Source: Neelides folsomi (taxonomy: Eukaryota > Arthropoda > Collembola > Neelipleona > Neelidae). From it: 64,000 nt of DNA. Positions 50,460-62,075 of this stretch are shown here, in pieces (the first letter of the stretch is position 1; every line of letters begins with the position of its first letter). Both the position numbers and the translations under genes were made by a program. Under the pieces are notes generated by a model. The model was not told where the DNA came from, did not search any database, and saw only the letters and a list, made by a program, of their open reading frames with translations. The stretch covers positions 1 through 64,000 of the forward strand of contig JAQGBZ010000192.1 of assembly GCA_034687125.1 (NCBI GenBank). Reading direction: 5' to 3'.

Positions 50460-53400
50460 CTATTAAAAATAATAATTAAAAATTGGTATTGGTAATATTT
50501 AATATTGTAAAGTTCCTTTAACATGTTGCCAAAATTTCAATTATACCCACAAATCATTCTACTGGTTGAAATTATCAAATTAAGCATCAATTATACAAAT
50601 TAAAATTAAGCTAACAATGTAAGAGTTGCGGTTACTTTTTAAATAAAATAAGGATTTAGCATATTAAAATACTTCAAAATTTCAAATTCATTCATTCTCC
50701 AAATTGAAACAAAAATATTAAATGTTCGATATTACCTTTATTACATCATAGAAGTGTTAATTAATGGGCCTTGAATCCCTAAAGTGGGTCCTTGACACTA
50801 TCACAATTAAAAGACTGGAACCGTCTCTCAAGAGTCTGAATAGCATTTAAGAGATTTTTCTACTGGCATTAAAAAATCCCAAGGGTTTCCATTTTACAAG
50901 TCAATCCGGTCAACCCAGAGCCAACTTTGTACTTATGGAGGGGTCACCGGTTTTCCAAAGTGTCGTGATGGACGTGTTTAGGTAAACAATTTCCAACTGG
51001 GATTCCTGATGATCCTCATTAACTCCATTCAACCACTAACTAAATGGCACTTTATTTCCCACCCCTTGGCGACCCTCACTCTTCCCTTATTTGAACTCTG
51101 AGTCGATGTGGGAGGTCAAGGCGGTACAAAAGAGATCATTTCCTCAACGACCTCAACTGTGTTAAGATGTAAATGCAAAGTTATTACTCCCGTTCCTCAT
51201 GTTCATGTGCAAATTGTGTCACGAGGAAAGTAATACGCATGAATTCCCCATCCACCCATCCTTGCCCTATTCCCCATTCAAATTGAAACGTGTAGGATTC
51301 AATTGGCGATTCCCCCAACTTCTCCCTCACAGAGATCGGATTAATTAATCGAATTGAAATTACTTAATCTCAAACACTTAAATATGAATGAATGGACAAA
51401 GATTCACTCCCCCGTGAAAATAATCCCTGGTGTTAAAAATCAAACACAAATTCCCCACCTGTATCCTTCGCCCGCGTCTTCTTTAATATGTGGTTTAAAT
51501 ACTATTTATCTAATAATTACGTGGTTTTGATCTCAATTCGGAATTAAAAGATTATTGGGATGATTAGAAAACTTGAGAACTCTAAGATTTTCCTGCGAGA
51601 AATTTTCTCAATTTTCCTTTACATCTTAAATAAACAAATAAAGTAATCCCAGTTTCAATCTCATACATTTTTACTTTTAGCATTGTTAAAATCAATTTTT
51701 ATACGGAAAAATAAAGACAATTAAATTAGTTAATAATACGTTATACACATAATGTAGCCAATTGAAAAATATCGAGATTGAAAATGTAGATTCATTAAAT
51801 TATCAACTTTTTAGTGTTTAAATTATGCTTCAATTACATGTGTACTTTCCGACGCAAATAGTAAATTATATAAATACTGTATATATTTACATACTCTACA
51901 TACAAGTAATTAATTACTTATGCATTTCGCAGCGTAACGTGTTTGATTAGTTAATCTATTTAATATTTAAAAATTCTTCAGATGAGATGTAAATTATACA
52001 TAATATTACATGTACATGCATATATGTATATAAAGATGAAGAAACAAATATTGTATAAATAATCTCGATCTGTAAAGGTTTGAATGAATATCATGCAATA
52101 TGCACTTTCATCAACTGCTTATTTTGGAATGCAAAATGGGTTTAAAGCAAATTTTAAGTCAATACATATATGGTATAATTAAATAACTTCTATCAACTAT
52201 TATCTAATAAAGTTACGCATCCAAAGTGCTTAATCTTATTTAATCTTATATGTAGCATTTGGAGTTTTTGAGAGTTTGCATACAACTCATGCATTTTTCT
52301 AATTGTACAATTCAAAGTATTGATAATTGTCAATTGTATATAATAATTAGCGAATTGTAAAAGATGTTTCTTGAAAAAGTGCTTACTATAGAAATTTGTG
52401 CAATTCTTAATAAATATTTTGCCAGAGGTTTACCAATGGTCAATTATCAGAAAATCATAATATACCGCCCAAAAAGTCCATTCATCTATGTATATTGTAT
52501 ATGAAAATGCTAATTGATGAGATACGATAATTTTATAATTAGTTTATCTTTAAGACGCATTTAACAAAGTTAAAATGGGTAATTATGATTTTGATTTAAT
52601 TGAACAAAGAGCAGTAATAAAGTTTTTATCATTAGAAGGATTAAGAGGGACAGACACTCAAATAAACGGACTTATTGGGCAGTATATTACATGATTGTAT
52701 GCATCAAGTAATGTGCGAATAATTATATAAGAAAAAAGTCCTGCAACCGTGTCGAGATATCTTTAAAAGTGAAAGATTGCAAAAATGTTAAAAATGGCGA
52801 GCGGATGAAAATATTTTAAATATTTACCAGAGTCCTCAATGAGTTCCATGGAGTCCATCAGAGCCGATGATTTGACTGAGGTCAAAAGGAAAATAATGTT
52901 ATTTTCGCCTCGGTGGAGTTTGCTAATAAACGTCTCCTGTTGGTTCGCCACGCGGCCAGGAGCAACAAACAACTAACATAACCATGCGAACTTAATAAAA
53001 TCTTTATTTGATCCTTAAAATAATTTGAGTTAAATATTTTCATGTGTACGAACCTATTGTAAGTATATGATAGAAAAATAATCAATTGGTAAAGGCGTCA
53101 AATAGCAAAGTATGGGCCATTATTATTTAAGACATTACTAAAAGAGCTCAACTTAACAATTAATATACAAAATATGTTAAATCATTTTTATGATAACAAT
53201 TCGTGGAATTATATTTCATATATATATACAATAAATACATATATATATATTCAAGACATTAAAACGATTAGCAACTTACTCAATTTTGGTGATATCAGAT
53301 ATGAGTGAAATATTAAATAAATATCTTACACATGTATTTTTAAACATTTTGCATTATTAATTAAAAGTCACTTTATTGCAAGTTGAGCCCAAAGACATTA

Positions 53401-54266
53401 TTTTTGGTGCATCATATTACATATATAGTTGGCCGATTCACTGTGTGTTTTATTTTAATGTATAACTATATATTGATAAAGTACAGCTATAAATTTAAAG
53501 TACGACTATAATTTGGTATTGTATTAAGATATGTTGAAGGAATAATTGACTTTACATTAAATTTATAAACTATTAATATATACTTATTATATTTTAACAT
53601 ATAACATAACTTATTATAACAATAAATAGCAATTTAAAATAATTTGACCAGATATCGATTTCAATAGCAACTCAACACATGAAGTTTTAACCCCTTTGGA
53701 ATGCCTTTTTATAATTTGTAAGATAATTAAGAATTATGTATTCATATTACACTTTATGTTAGGTTATGTGAACTAAGAAATAATGAGGCCTGAGAACAGA
53801 ATTTGTTCAATTTGTAACACGATATAAAAACTTATAATGAAATAAAGTAAAATTAAGAGGTTAAAATTAATAATTAGAATATTCGTTATTATAATTATAA
53901 TATACGATTATTTAAATACACAGGTAATGGTGTCATTATTTTAAGAGAACAATGTAAGGCTCTAAAACATCACAATTTACTATAAATGCTTTAATCCCAT
54001 TTTAACATTATATAAGAGACCAATATAATATAACAAGTTACTTTTATAATATTTTGGTATATCTTACCAAATTAGTCATTTAGTATATAATGCAATTAAA
54101 CTTATTACTATATGACTAAACTACATTACACACCTTCACCAGTAATAGCTTACTTATTGTAATTTCTTTTAAGTTTTACTCTAATAGTATAAATACCCTA
54201 ATTAAACTTAATTTTAAAAGTGGCATTTTCTTAATAATATTAATATAGAAAAATAAGTAAATGAAT
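50460..54266. other. AT-rich intergenic region with one exon-like frame
   Basis: Apart from the exon candidate at 52828-52972, this is AT-rich DNA with no recognisable gene, RNA or clear repeat. Bases 50750-51500 are somewhat GC-richer but have stops in all frames. Confidence 0.5.
52828..52972 (-). CDS. Candidate coding exon upstream of USP32 (tentative)
   Basis: An acceptor TTATGTTAG| opens 48 codons plus one base (FVAPGRVANQQETFISKLHR, then NIIFLLTSVKSSALMDSMEL) ending GACTCTG|GTAAAT in phase 1. Phase 1 is exactly what the extended first USP32 exon (entry at 50459) needs, and the junction gives IEDS-EFGERCC. The residue composition is protein-like and GC-richer than its surroundings. No family was recognised. 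It could be an internal exon of a longer USP32 isoform or of a separate upstream gene sharing an exon. No upstream start codon exon was found. Confidence 0.4.
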
Positions 54267-56074
54267 TTAAAGTTCATCATGATGAAATGATTGAAGAATG
54301 TTGAGCCGCTTTTGTAGGTTTTCTTTCTTTTCGACCGAGATCTTTGTTTTTCTCAAATTGTCTAATCGTTTAATTTCCCCTTGCACAAACTCATCCCCCT
54401 TCTCCATTACTTTCTCCATGAGTTTGATATAAACGTTGACGTATTCAGTATGTTGGATCGTGTCTAATCCATTAGCTACCATTTCCTTAGCTTGTGCCAA
54501 AAGTTCCGTCCGTCGCTCCTTTTCCCGAATCTTCATAAACTCGCCTGCCAACTTGTCAAATTCCTCCACACATCCAGGAAGGCCGATGTAAACCCCCGTC
54601 TGGGTTTTGACAAATTGAACGATGTCATCGACCTTAAAGTCTCCCGTGTAGGAAATCGGGTCCTTGAGGTTGCCTTTGAAAAGCTTAAGGACGGGGAATT
54701 CCTTGGCCTTCACTTCATACTTCTCAGCCAAGTCTGCATTGTCTTTCTCTCCATAGTCTTTCACGTTCACTTCGGCCACCAAGAGTTCCCTCACGCCCCG
54801 AGTGGACTCTGCCACTTTGGCAAACTCGTCATGCTTCTCACCATACGGATACGCCACGTCGAATTTAACCAAAGTGGCTTTGAACTTTGGAATCATCTAA
54901 ACAAAACAAAATCATGACCACATTAACATGACAAACATTTTCCACAATATTCAACATTTTTTGAATGGATTACATTATGAATATAATTCCCAGTTAAATA
55001 TAATAACTGCCAATCTCTGTTTAATAAACACCTAGAAATCTAAATAATTAGGCTTAGCTTTTGGTTCAATTTTTAAGTATTTAAATAACCAATGGAATGT
55101 TACATAAATGCTCCTTATTATTGCTAAAATTTAAATTCAGAGAATTTATGAAATAAATGGTCAGATTTTATAACAAACATTTCGACAGAAATTGGAAAGT
55201 AAATGAACTTTTCTTTTACACTAATTATAAGTAATTATGAGCAATAATTGCGTTTTAAAATATTTTTTCACAAGTTAATATAGGTATAACCTATAATTAG
55301 CAATTAGTGTACTTATTGTTATTATATTACATCCCCCATGTTTTAAATTGTACAATTAAATGATAAATTGTCATTAGTTGATTTTATGTAAGCAAATAAA
55401 AATCTATGTACCTAAATATGTCATTGTATCATAATTTATAATTCTTATCCCTATATGTATACTCTATATTTTGCAATATATGTAAGCCTGATATAATAGC
55501 CAACAGTAAGTAATAGGAGATAGGAATATAAAAAGATTTTTATATCTAATTATGTATACCTAGGATACTGTAAAAACGAAAAACCTATGTAACTACATAT
55601 CGTATAACTAGAACTATGTACATAAATACCTAAATGTTATCTATAGTTATTGTAGCGCCATGACGGCAAATGGAATGTCCAGTGTGTTCAAAGGCAACTC
55701 ATTGACATATGATAAATAAGTAATGAAGGAATACACGCGTCTTTACGGGCACGGCTAGAAAGGAACTATTGATTTATAATAATAATTGTCTTTTAGGTTC
55801 AATTTCCATCGATCAATAATCAACGTAAAATACACTATATAGCCTATCTATCAGCATCGTATAAGAATAATATGGTTAACATCAAACATTATACAAATAA
55901 TAGGCATATGAGATAATACAAATATATGTTCTTAACTATGGATCTTTTAAATTATACCTTTTCGAATGAAAAGACATCCAGCGGTGTACATCCTTTACAG
56001 TTGATTGCCTCTGAACAGCCCAGCAGAAATAGGAATATGAGGTAAATAATGATGGAAAATTTGTTGATCCTCAT
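54267..56074 (-). CDS. ERP29: ERp29 / Windbeutel, endoplasmic reticulum chaperone
   Basis: Two exons (55958-56074 and 54267-54896) join in phase 0 to encode 248 residues. The first encodes a signal peptide (MRINKFSIIIYLIFLFLLGC) and the mature start with INCKGCTPLDVFSFEK, a CxxC pair before the first thioredoxin strand as in Drosophila Windbeutel. The second carries the redox-inactive thioredoxin-like domain (VKFDVAYPYGEKHDEF, LLVAEVNVKDYGEK, PVLKLFKGNLKDP) and the helical ERp29 C-terminal domain (GLPGCVEEFDKLAGEFMK, VYIKLMEKVMEKG, EKKENLQKRLNILQSF). It ends HHDEL, an ER retention signal of the KDEL class. The family assists folding and export of secretory proteins; Windbeutel is needed to deliver Pipe to the Golgi. 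The intron of about 1 kb is AT-rich. Confidence 0.95.
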
Positions 56075-58453
56075 GATGCTATAAATCAAAACAAAATACA
56101 TTCAATATCAGTAATTAGTAAAAACGACAGTTTACGTCATTATTAAAGAATTAAGAAAAGATGATATTAATAAATAATAATTAATAAATGAATTAAAAAT
56201 TGTTATAAATAATTTTTTAGCATTAAATGATTATTGCTGATATCATGTATAAATACATCTGTATATATTATAAAAATACATATTATATCCAAATATAGTG
56301 TATTTTGTATTCAATTCGCTTAAAGACAATTATGGTTTCAAAGATGGCAAGGAACAAAAATAATGAGTTTGACATTTGACACCTTTTGATAATAATAAAT
56401 TAACAAAATATTCAAATGTCACAAATGCATGTACGAAATTAAATTACTGTATTTAGTGTATACTGTTAAATATAATTGGAATAAAAACATACCAAATATG
56501 TATTGTAATTGGAATGTCAAGATGGGATGAATGGGATGCGGATGTGTCAAACTTCAATTCTGATCGTCTCTGTAAATTGAAATCACAATTTGTTGAGTGA
56601 GGTATGAAATCGGATAATTGATTATATAATTTGTGTATTATTCCAGGTGTCTTACCGTGAGTGTCGTCGATTCAGAACTGATATTAAAAACTCGGAACAC
56701 CGAAGACCAACACTTGGATTCATCTACGTGGATTTTCGAATTTTCTAGATCGTGCTACGCGAGTCCTTACATTTCCTTTTTACCACTATCACGCTGCTTT
56801 GTTATGCAAACCCATGCAATGCAGACACTTTTATTTTAAACATAAAATACTTTTTTAATCTCAGTTAACTCATTTATAAAGATGAACATGTTGAATCGTT
56901 GAATGCAACAGCAGAATCATTTTTTGTTAATGTATTTGTTAATAGCAAATACATGTATTTGCTCCATCATCCCATATGAACGTTTACGTTTAATTTCATC
57001 TTAGGATTAAGATTGCAGCTAAACACAATGTTTCTGATTTTAACGTTTGTAAGGTTTATACGTAGAGTATTAGTTGTTGGTTTAAAATTAAATTACAATG
57101 ACAGTTAATCATTATAAGGATTGATTAATTAATGTGTGGGTCATATACAATTATACTATACACACTCCCATTTTAAATACTAGGTATGTATGTAGTAGAT
57201 TGAGTATTTGTTATGTATAATTTGGGACTAAAGTTTATTCTAACGTTACCTATAAGTATATTATGTAAAACTGCTCGAATACAATTATACAAAATACATA
57301 TAAGTAAAAATACAAATGATTTAAAATATAAAGCAATATAAAATTCTCTACAAATGTAAAATTATAATGCTTAAAGTTAAATTTAAACGCGTCCTTTAAA
57401 TAAAACGTAAAATTTCATCTGTGGAAGTGTAAACTATGCCTTAATCATATTCAAAATTCATCTATTAAGTATGTATACCTATGTATAAGAAGTAATTTAA
57501 TGATTTATTAACTTATATGATGATTCTAGTTCAAATACACGTCGTGTATTTCAAATAAATACATAAAAACTTATCAATCAATATCCTATGAATAAATGAT
57601 ACAAATCGACTTATAAACTTATACATTAAACAAAACTTATCTATACTGATGTGAATATGAATATATCATATTTGATAATAGTAGATTTGCTGGCTAAGCT
57701 GACTACCAAGATGTCGCCAATTTGAAATATGATCTAATATTTCATGTCAACGAAAGAGTGAAGGGTTTGCTAATATTAAGACACGAAGTGTGTACGTTTT
57801 GTACAAACCTATTCAAATCTCTATTTCCAAAGATCCTGGAAGTTTAGTGAAATATTGATTAAAAGTTATTACTATGAAAATTTAAACCATGGCTGGTAAA
57901 AGTTGTAAACAAAAAATAAACAAAATGAAGAAGATGAAACAAATTTGTTATTTATTCTCCGCTTCGCAAGGAATGTTTTATCTTATAAACAACCTTATAA
58001 AAACCTATAATGCAAAAATACCTTTAATACATACAACTGGTTATATATACAAATATATAACAATATATGTTATAATTATAATATAGTGTACTGTATACTG
58101 TATAATGCAAGTTGTTCATCTTAAGATTGAATCCTTTCCATTTTAACATTGACTGAAAGTGAGTGAGAATTAATGGAGTTTATCTCGTATTTCCCCCCTT
58201 TGAACCCTGTAGATGGAAGAGGTCATAGGTGGTAATGGTGCTCTCGTTGGGTCCGAGCTGTGACCTGGGAGGGTGGGAAAGTGGATCAATGGTCCACGGC
58301 GGCGCAATTGGGTCCGGAAGAACAGAGCCCGACTTGGCCTCCTGAGCCAGTCCGTGTCCGGAGCGAGGGAGCCACGGAGCCGTTCGCTGGCGAACGACCA
58401 TCTGCAGTCCCCGAAATGCAGAGACGAGGGCGGGGAGGTCCCTGACCCACCTC
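56075..58453. other. Divergent intergenic region, ERp29 and TLCD3
   Basis: Bases 56075-58170 are AT-rich and hold nothing recognisable. Bases 58180-58453 form a sharply GC-rich island directly before the TLCD3 start, consistent with a promoter or leader; a 91-codon minus-strand frame there (58180-58455, ending QLGPNESTITTYDLFHLQGS) is unassigned. Confidence 0.5.
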
Positions 58454-60038
58454 ATGGGAATCCATTACCTCCCGTTGACGACGGCCGGCGGCCTCTTCCT
58501 CGCCGGCGTCCTCATCTATCCCGCTCTCTTTCTCCTCCTCCGGAGGCTGTGGGCCAACACAGCCCTTGGCCAGAGGATCCGACAAAAATATGCTTTCTCC
58601 GACCGAGAGGTCGCCGACATCTCCAACAAGTGACTCCTCACTCTTTGACTCTCTTTGACCTTTCCCCTTCCCCGCTAATCAGGATTGGGTTGGTTGTAGG
58701 ATCGTCTCGGCCTTCCAGGCAGTCATGGCCGGCGTGTCGGGCATTGTCATCGTCCACGCCTGTCTCAACGATGTGCTGCGGGAAAAGAACCCGATGAGTG
58801 TCATCTACGGATGGTTTGGAATTCCCTACTTCGTCTACGACACCTTCTGCATGTTCTATGTCTATCGGCTCGAGCAGAAGGGGAAGTCGTTGGTGGGGAC
58901 GTTTTTCAATTTCGTATGGCGAAATCCAGTCATCGTCACTCATCACATCATCATGGCTCCCATCGGATTTACACTCATCCTTGTAAGAAAATATTAAGTC
59001 CATATACATACATATACACATTCTCATTTATACACAATACATATTGAAAACCCAATGCTTTTTATGAATCTTCGATCACGAGCCTATCTCAAAAAGTGCA
59101 ATATATAAGTACATACTCTAGATACGGTATAGGAAATACCTATATATACAAATGCCAATAGTCATTGCAAGACATCTTCGACTTATGTAACAGAATACTT
59201 GCGGAGTACTTACATTGCATTCATATATAATATAGGAATCGAATCACCATTTTAATTCGATTCTCTATTTTAGCACTTGTAAAGTACTTGTACCATTCAA
59301 GTTGGAATTTGATCATTTTAAAATCTATTTTAGTTCTATCGGGACGAAGTGAAATGCGGGGATTTCTTTGTCGGGATTCTGTACATGATGGAAGTGTCGA
59401 CTCCGTTCGTTTCTCTTCGGTTTATCCTAAGCAAGATGAAGTTGAAGCGATCTTTGCTCTACACCATCAACGGTCTTTTTATGCTCCTCACCTTCCCCGT
59501 CTTCCGAATAGCGAGTGTTTTATGGGCCACGTACCTCTACACCTCCCAAAACTCACAGTCATACCTAACCGTAAGATTCTTCTCTTCTAAAATGTCAAAT
59601 AAGCTAATTTTACATGTCACATAGGGATTTATCCCTGTGTCAACTTTTACAAGTCTGTATGATTCTTTTGTTAACAAGTCTGTATGATTCTTATGCTTAC
59701 AAGTCTGTATGATTCTTATGTTTACAAGTCTGTCTGTATGAGATATGAATGAACTGATGTTGTAAATGCAGGATTGGTTTAATATTTACAAATTCTGTAA
59801 TTTTACATTTAGTGGCAATTTATATTCAAGATAATTCAAGATAATTTCGATAATTTAGTGATAATATAATCTGATTGATTTGTGAGTTTACGTTTTTTTA
59901 AATAAGGGAATGTTGGAAGTTCCGATTTTGTGGCTGGGTCTTCTGGGCGCCTCCCTCGCTCCCCAGATCTACTGGTTTGTTCTCATGGCACGAGGGCTGG
60001 TCCAGATCTTGAGGAAACAGCCGGTGAAGGAGGAATGA
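58454..60038 (+). CDS. TLC-domain membrane protein, TLCD3/FAM57 type
   Basis: Four exons in matching phase (58454-58629, 58700-58982, 59334-59570, 59907-60038) encode 275 residues. The N-terminus is a membrane segment (GGLFLAGVLIYPALFLLLRR). The TLC domain follows: KIVSAFQAVMAGVSGIVIVH, FGIPYFVYDTFCMFYVYRLE, NPVIVTHHIIMAPIGFTLIL with the paired histidines typical of TLC proteins, GDFFVGILYMMEVSTPFVSL and the last membrane helix ending LAPQIYWFVLMARGL. The EVSTPF and PQxYWF motifs are those of the TLCD3A/TLCD3B group. Human TLCD3B has been linked to ceramide synthesis and TLC proteins act in endoplasmic reticulum or plasma membrane lipid homeostasis; the substrate here is unknown. The start is the first ATG before the membrane segment; the frame is open further upstream. 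Other TLCD paralogues remain possible. Confidence 0.85.
59647..59740. repeat. About 25-bp tandem repeat in a TLCD3 intron
   Basis: The unit ACAAGTCTGTATGATTCTT is repeated three times in direct tandem with short variable spacers (TTGTTA, ATGCTT, ATGTTT) and once more in truncated form. It lies in the third intron. It is a minisatellite with no evident function. Confidence 0.8.
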
Positions 60039-60204
60039 GAGTACAAATGTCCAGCCAGAGGAGCGTAGTGAGGAGCTACGTAGCCTAGACAAGAGCCGAC
60101 CAAGCTCGCCTTGCTCAGTTGTTAGAGATCCTGTCTCCCCGAATTCCGAGGAGCATATCACGTACCTCCCACAATGCCTCGCCGATAGACGCCCACAATC
60201 CCTC

Positions 60205-60210
60205 AATAAA
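60205..60210 (+). terminator. Poly(A) signal AATAAA of TLCD3
   Basis: AATAAA lies 166 bases after the TLCD3 stop codon in CCTCAATAAATC. It is the first canonical hexamer and comes before the start of the AT-rich convergent spacer. Confidence 0.5.
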
Positions 60211-60394
60211 TCTTTTTACTTCTCACCAACAATGTCCAATTATTTACAATTATTTGTAATTATTTATTAGTAGTAATTATCTATGATTATTTAACATTAG
60301 AAAAAGGAATATAGGGAAGTAACTTAGCCAATAAACTTAATCTAATTAGTATTAGCTTAAATAGCATAATATATATTAACATTATTTATAAAAA

Positions 60395-60974
60395 CTATTG
60401 TCCGCGGCCTCCACGAGACCCGCCGGGTGTTGGCCACGACCCGCCACCCCCGCCGCCGCCTCTAGAAGAGCCGCCGCCTTTATTCGGCGTCGATGGAATT
60501 CCGCCCCTCATTCCTCCTCTCGATCCTCCTCTCGCTACAAATAAATAAACCTTTTCAAAAAACTCCAAATCACTTTGGTCACTCCATTAAGGAGATCGAC
60601 GATGTAAATAGTACCATTTTATTTTATTGGAAAAATATAAATTTTAACTTACTTGCTCCTCGCATCATGGCAGCTTTTCCGCGGGCGCCGGCTCCAATAC
60701 CGGCGCCCTTTTGCCCGACTCTCTTAAACATTGGAGCATTTTTTAACATGTCGGGCAATATCATGAAACGAATCTTGGACCCCCGAACAAAGACAAGTTC
60801 CAGATGGGAATTTCTTCCGTCTCGGTAGGTCACATTTACATTTGTCATTTGACAATTCATGTTGTCTTCGGCTTCGATCAATTTTCCACGAAATACTTCT
60901 CCAGTGGTCGTTTCAAGGGTGACTATGTGACCTTCTGCTTCATGTAAAACTTTTATAGGAACACCGATCGACAT
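60395..60974 (-). CDS. SNRPD3: Small nuclear ribonucleoprotein SmD3
   Basis: Two exons (60653-60974 and 60395-60534, phase 1 junction) encode 153 residues. The start [20 protein letters not shown] opens Sm motif 1 ([18 protein letters not shown]), and Sm motif 2 is [19 protein letters not shown], both almost identical to the family. The C-terminus is an Arg-Gly tail ([13 protein letters not shown] and a run of glycines, ending GGSRGGRGQ), longer than the human tail, in which arginines are dimethylated by PRMT5 for snRNP assembly. The protein is one of the seven in the Sm ring around U1, U2, U4 and U5 snRNA. Unusually for this AT-rich region, the tail exon is very GC-rich. Confidence 0.97.
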
Positions 60975-62075
60975 TCTAAAGGCTAAACAACAAAAATTTA
61001 ATTAATTTTTACCATTTATGACAATTTTTAAAATAACTTAATGTTAGGCTAAAATAAAGTGTAAATATTATTTTCTAAGATAGGTAACTTTGACCTCTCT
61101 TTTAAATTTGTTTACAAAACAAATCATTGAAATAATACTTATACTCGTTTTATTTTAGCCTAAATTTTCTATTTAAATTAGTCTGTATATTAACAAATAC
61201 ATAATTAATATTTCATAATTGTTTAATAACAATCATTTGTTATTAAAATGAATATACAAACAATAGAATCGAGAGAGATAAAACTAAAACTAAGATTTTT
61301 TAATAAATAACATTGAAAATAAATAAAAGGATGATTTAAATAATAGATGTAACATCTTATGAAGGGGTTAAAAGTGTATCAGGGGTTAAAATAAATTTGA
61401 AAGTCAATTAACCTTTTGCTTTATTTATATTCAAAAATCAAATTCGATTTCTGCCTTAAGAGGCTTCTTCTTAACTGAAGCGATTTGAGAAGCCGCAGTT
61501 TGGAGAAAGCGCGGAGATAGTTCCAATTTAAATCCGTCAAATGGCGCTATCTACATTGGCCAAAAATCCAAATTCTCTCTTTTCCCAAATAAACAACGCA
61601 CCGTTACATTTTTGCAAAAGTTAGCTAATATGAATAATATGTACCTAAGACATATCATGAAAAATAAATGCATTAGTATTGATTTGGTAATAAAACACGT
61701 TCAAATATGGGATTTATAAAATTATTTAATTTTTAGATACATTTCATATAATTTTGATAATAGCCTCTAATCATAACATCAAATTTTGTCCGAATATAAA
61801 AATTATTTATGGGCAAATTAAAAGGTTTAATTACTATAATTTTGGTGAATTTTGAATATGAAAATCTTATAATTATACATATCGAATGAGCCGTTGATAT
61901 TTTTAAAATTAATAGATAGGAGCTCTATTTAGAAGTTATTCTGAAAATTTTAGTAAATGAGATGAAAAATTTTTGAAAATAGGGCCATAATGATAGTAAA
62001 GTTGAGAAAAGAAATTTTTAAGATTTTGTAGATATCGCATGTTGGTTTGTAAGCTCGTAAGGTCGGCAGGTCGGG
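60975..62075. other. Intergenic stretch between SmD3 and TTLL2
   Basis: This contains the SmD3 promoter and leader (an acceptor TTGTTTAG lies just upstream of the SmD3 ATG, suggesting a 5' untranslated intron) and the 3' untranslated region of the TTLL2-like gene. No other gene was seen. Confidence 0.55.

Noticed and set aside
54492-54917. 141-codon plus-strand frame opposite ERp29
   Set aside because: It is antisense to a conserved exon and has no homology of its own.
58273-58797. 174-codon Arg/Pro/Ser-rich plus-strand frame
   Set aside because: It overlaps exons 1 and 2 of TLCD3 in a different frame and reads through their intron; the GC content makes stops rare.
59898-60206. 102-codon minus-strand frame
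   Set aside because: It is antisense to the last TLCD3 exon and its 3' untranslated region, with no recognisable content.
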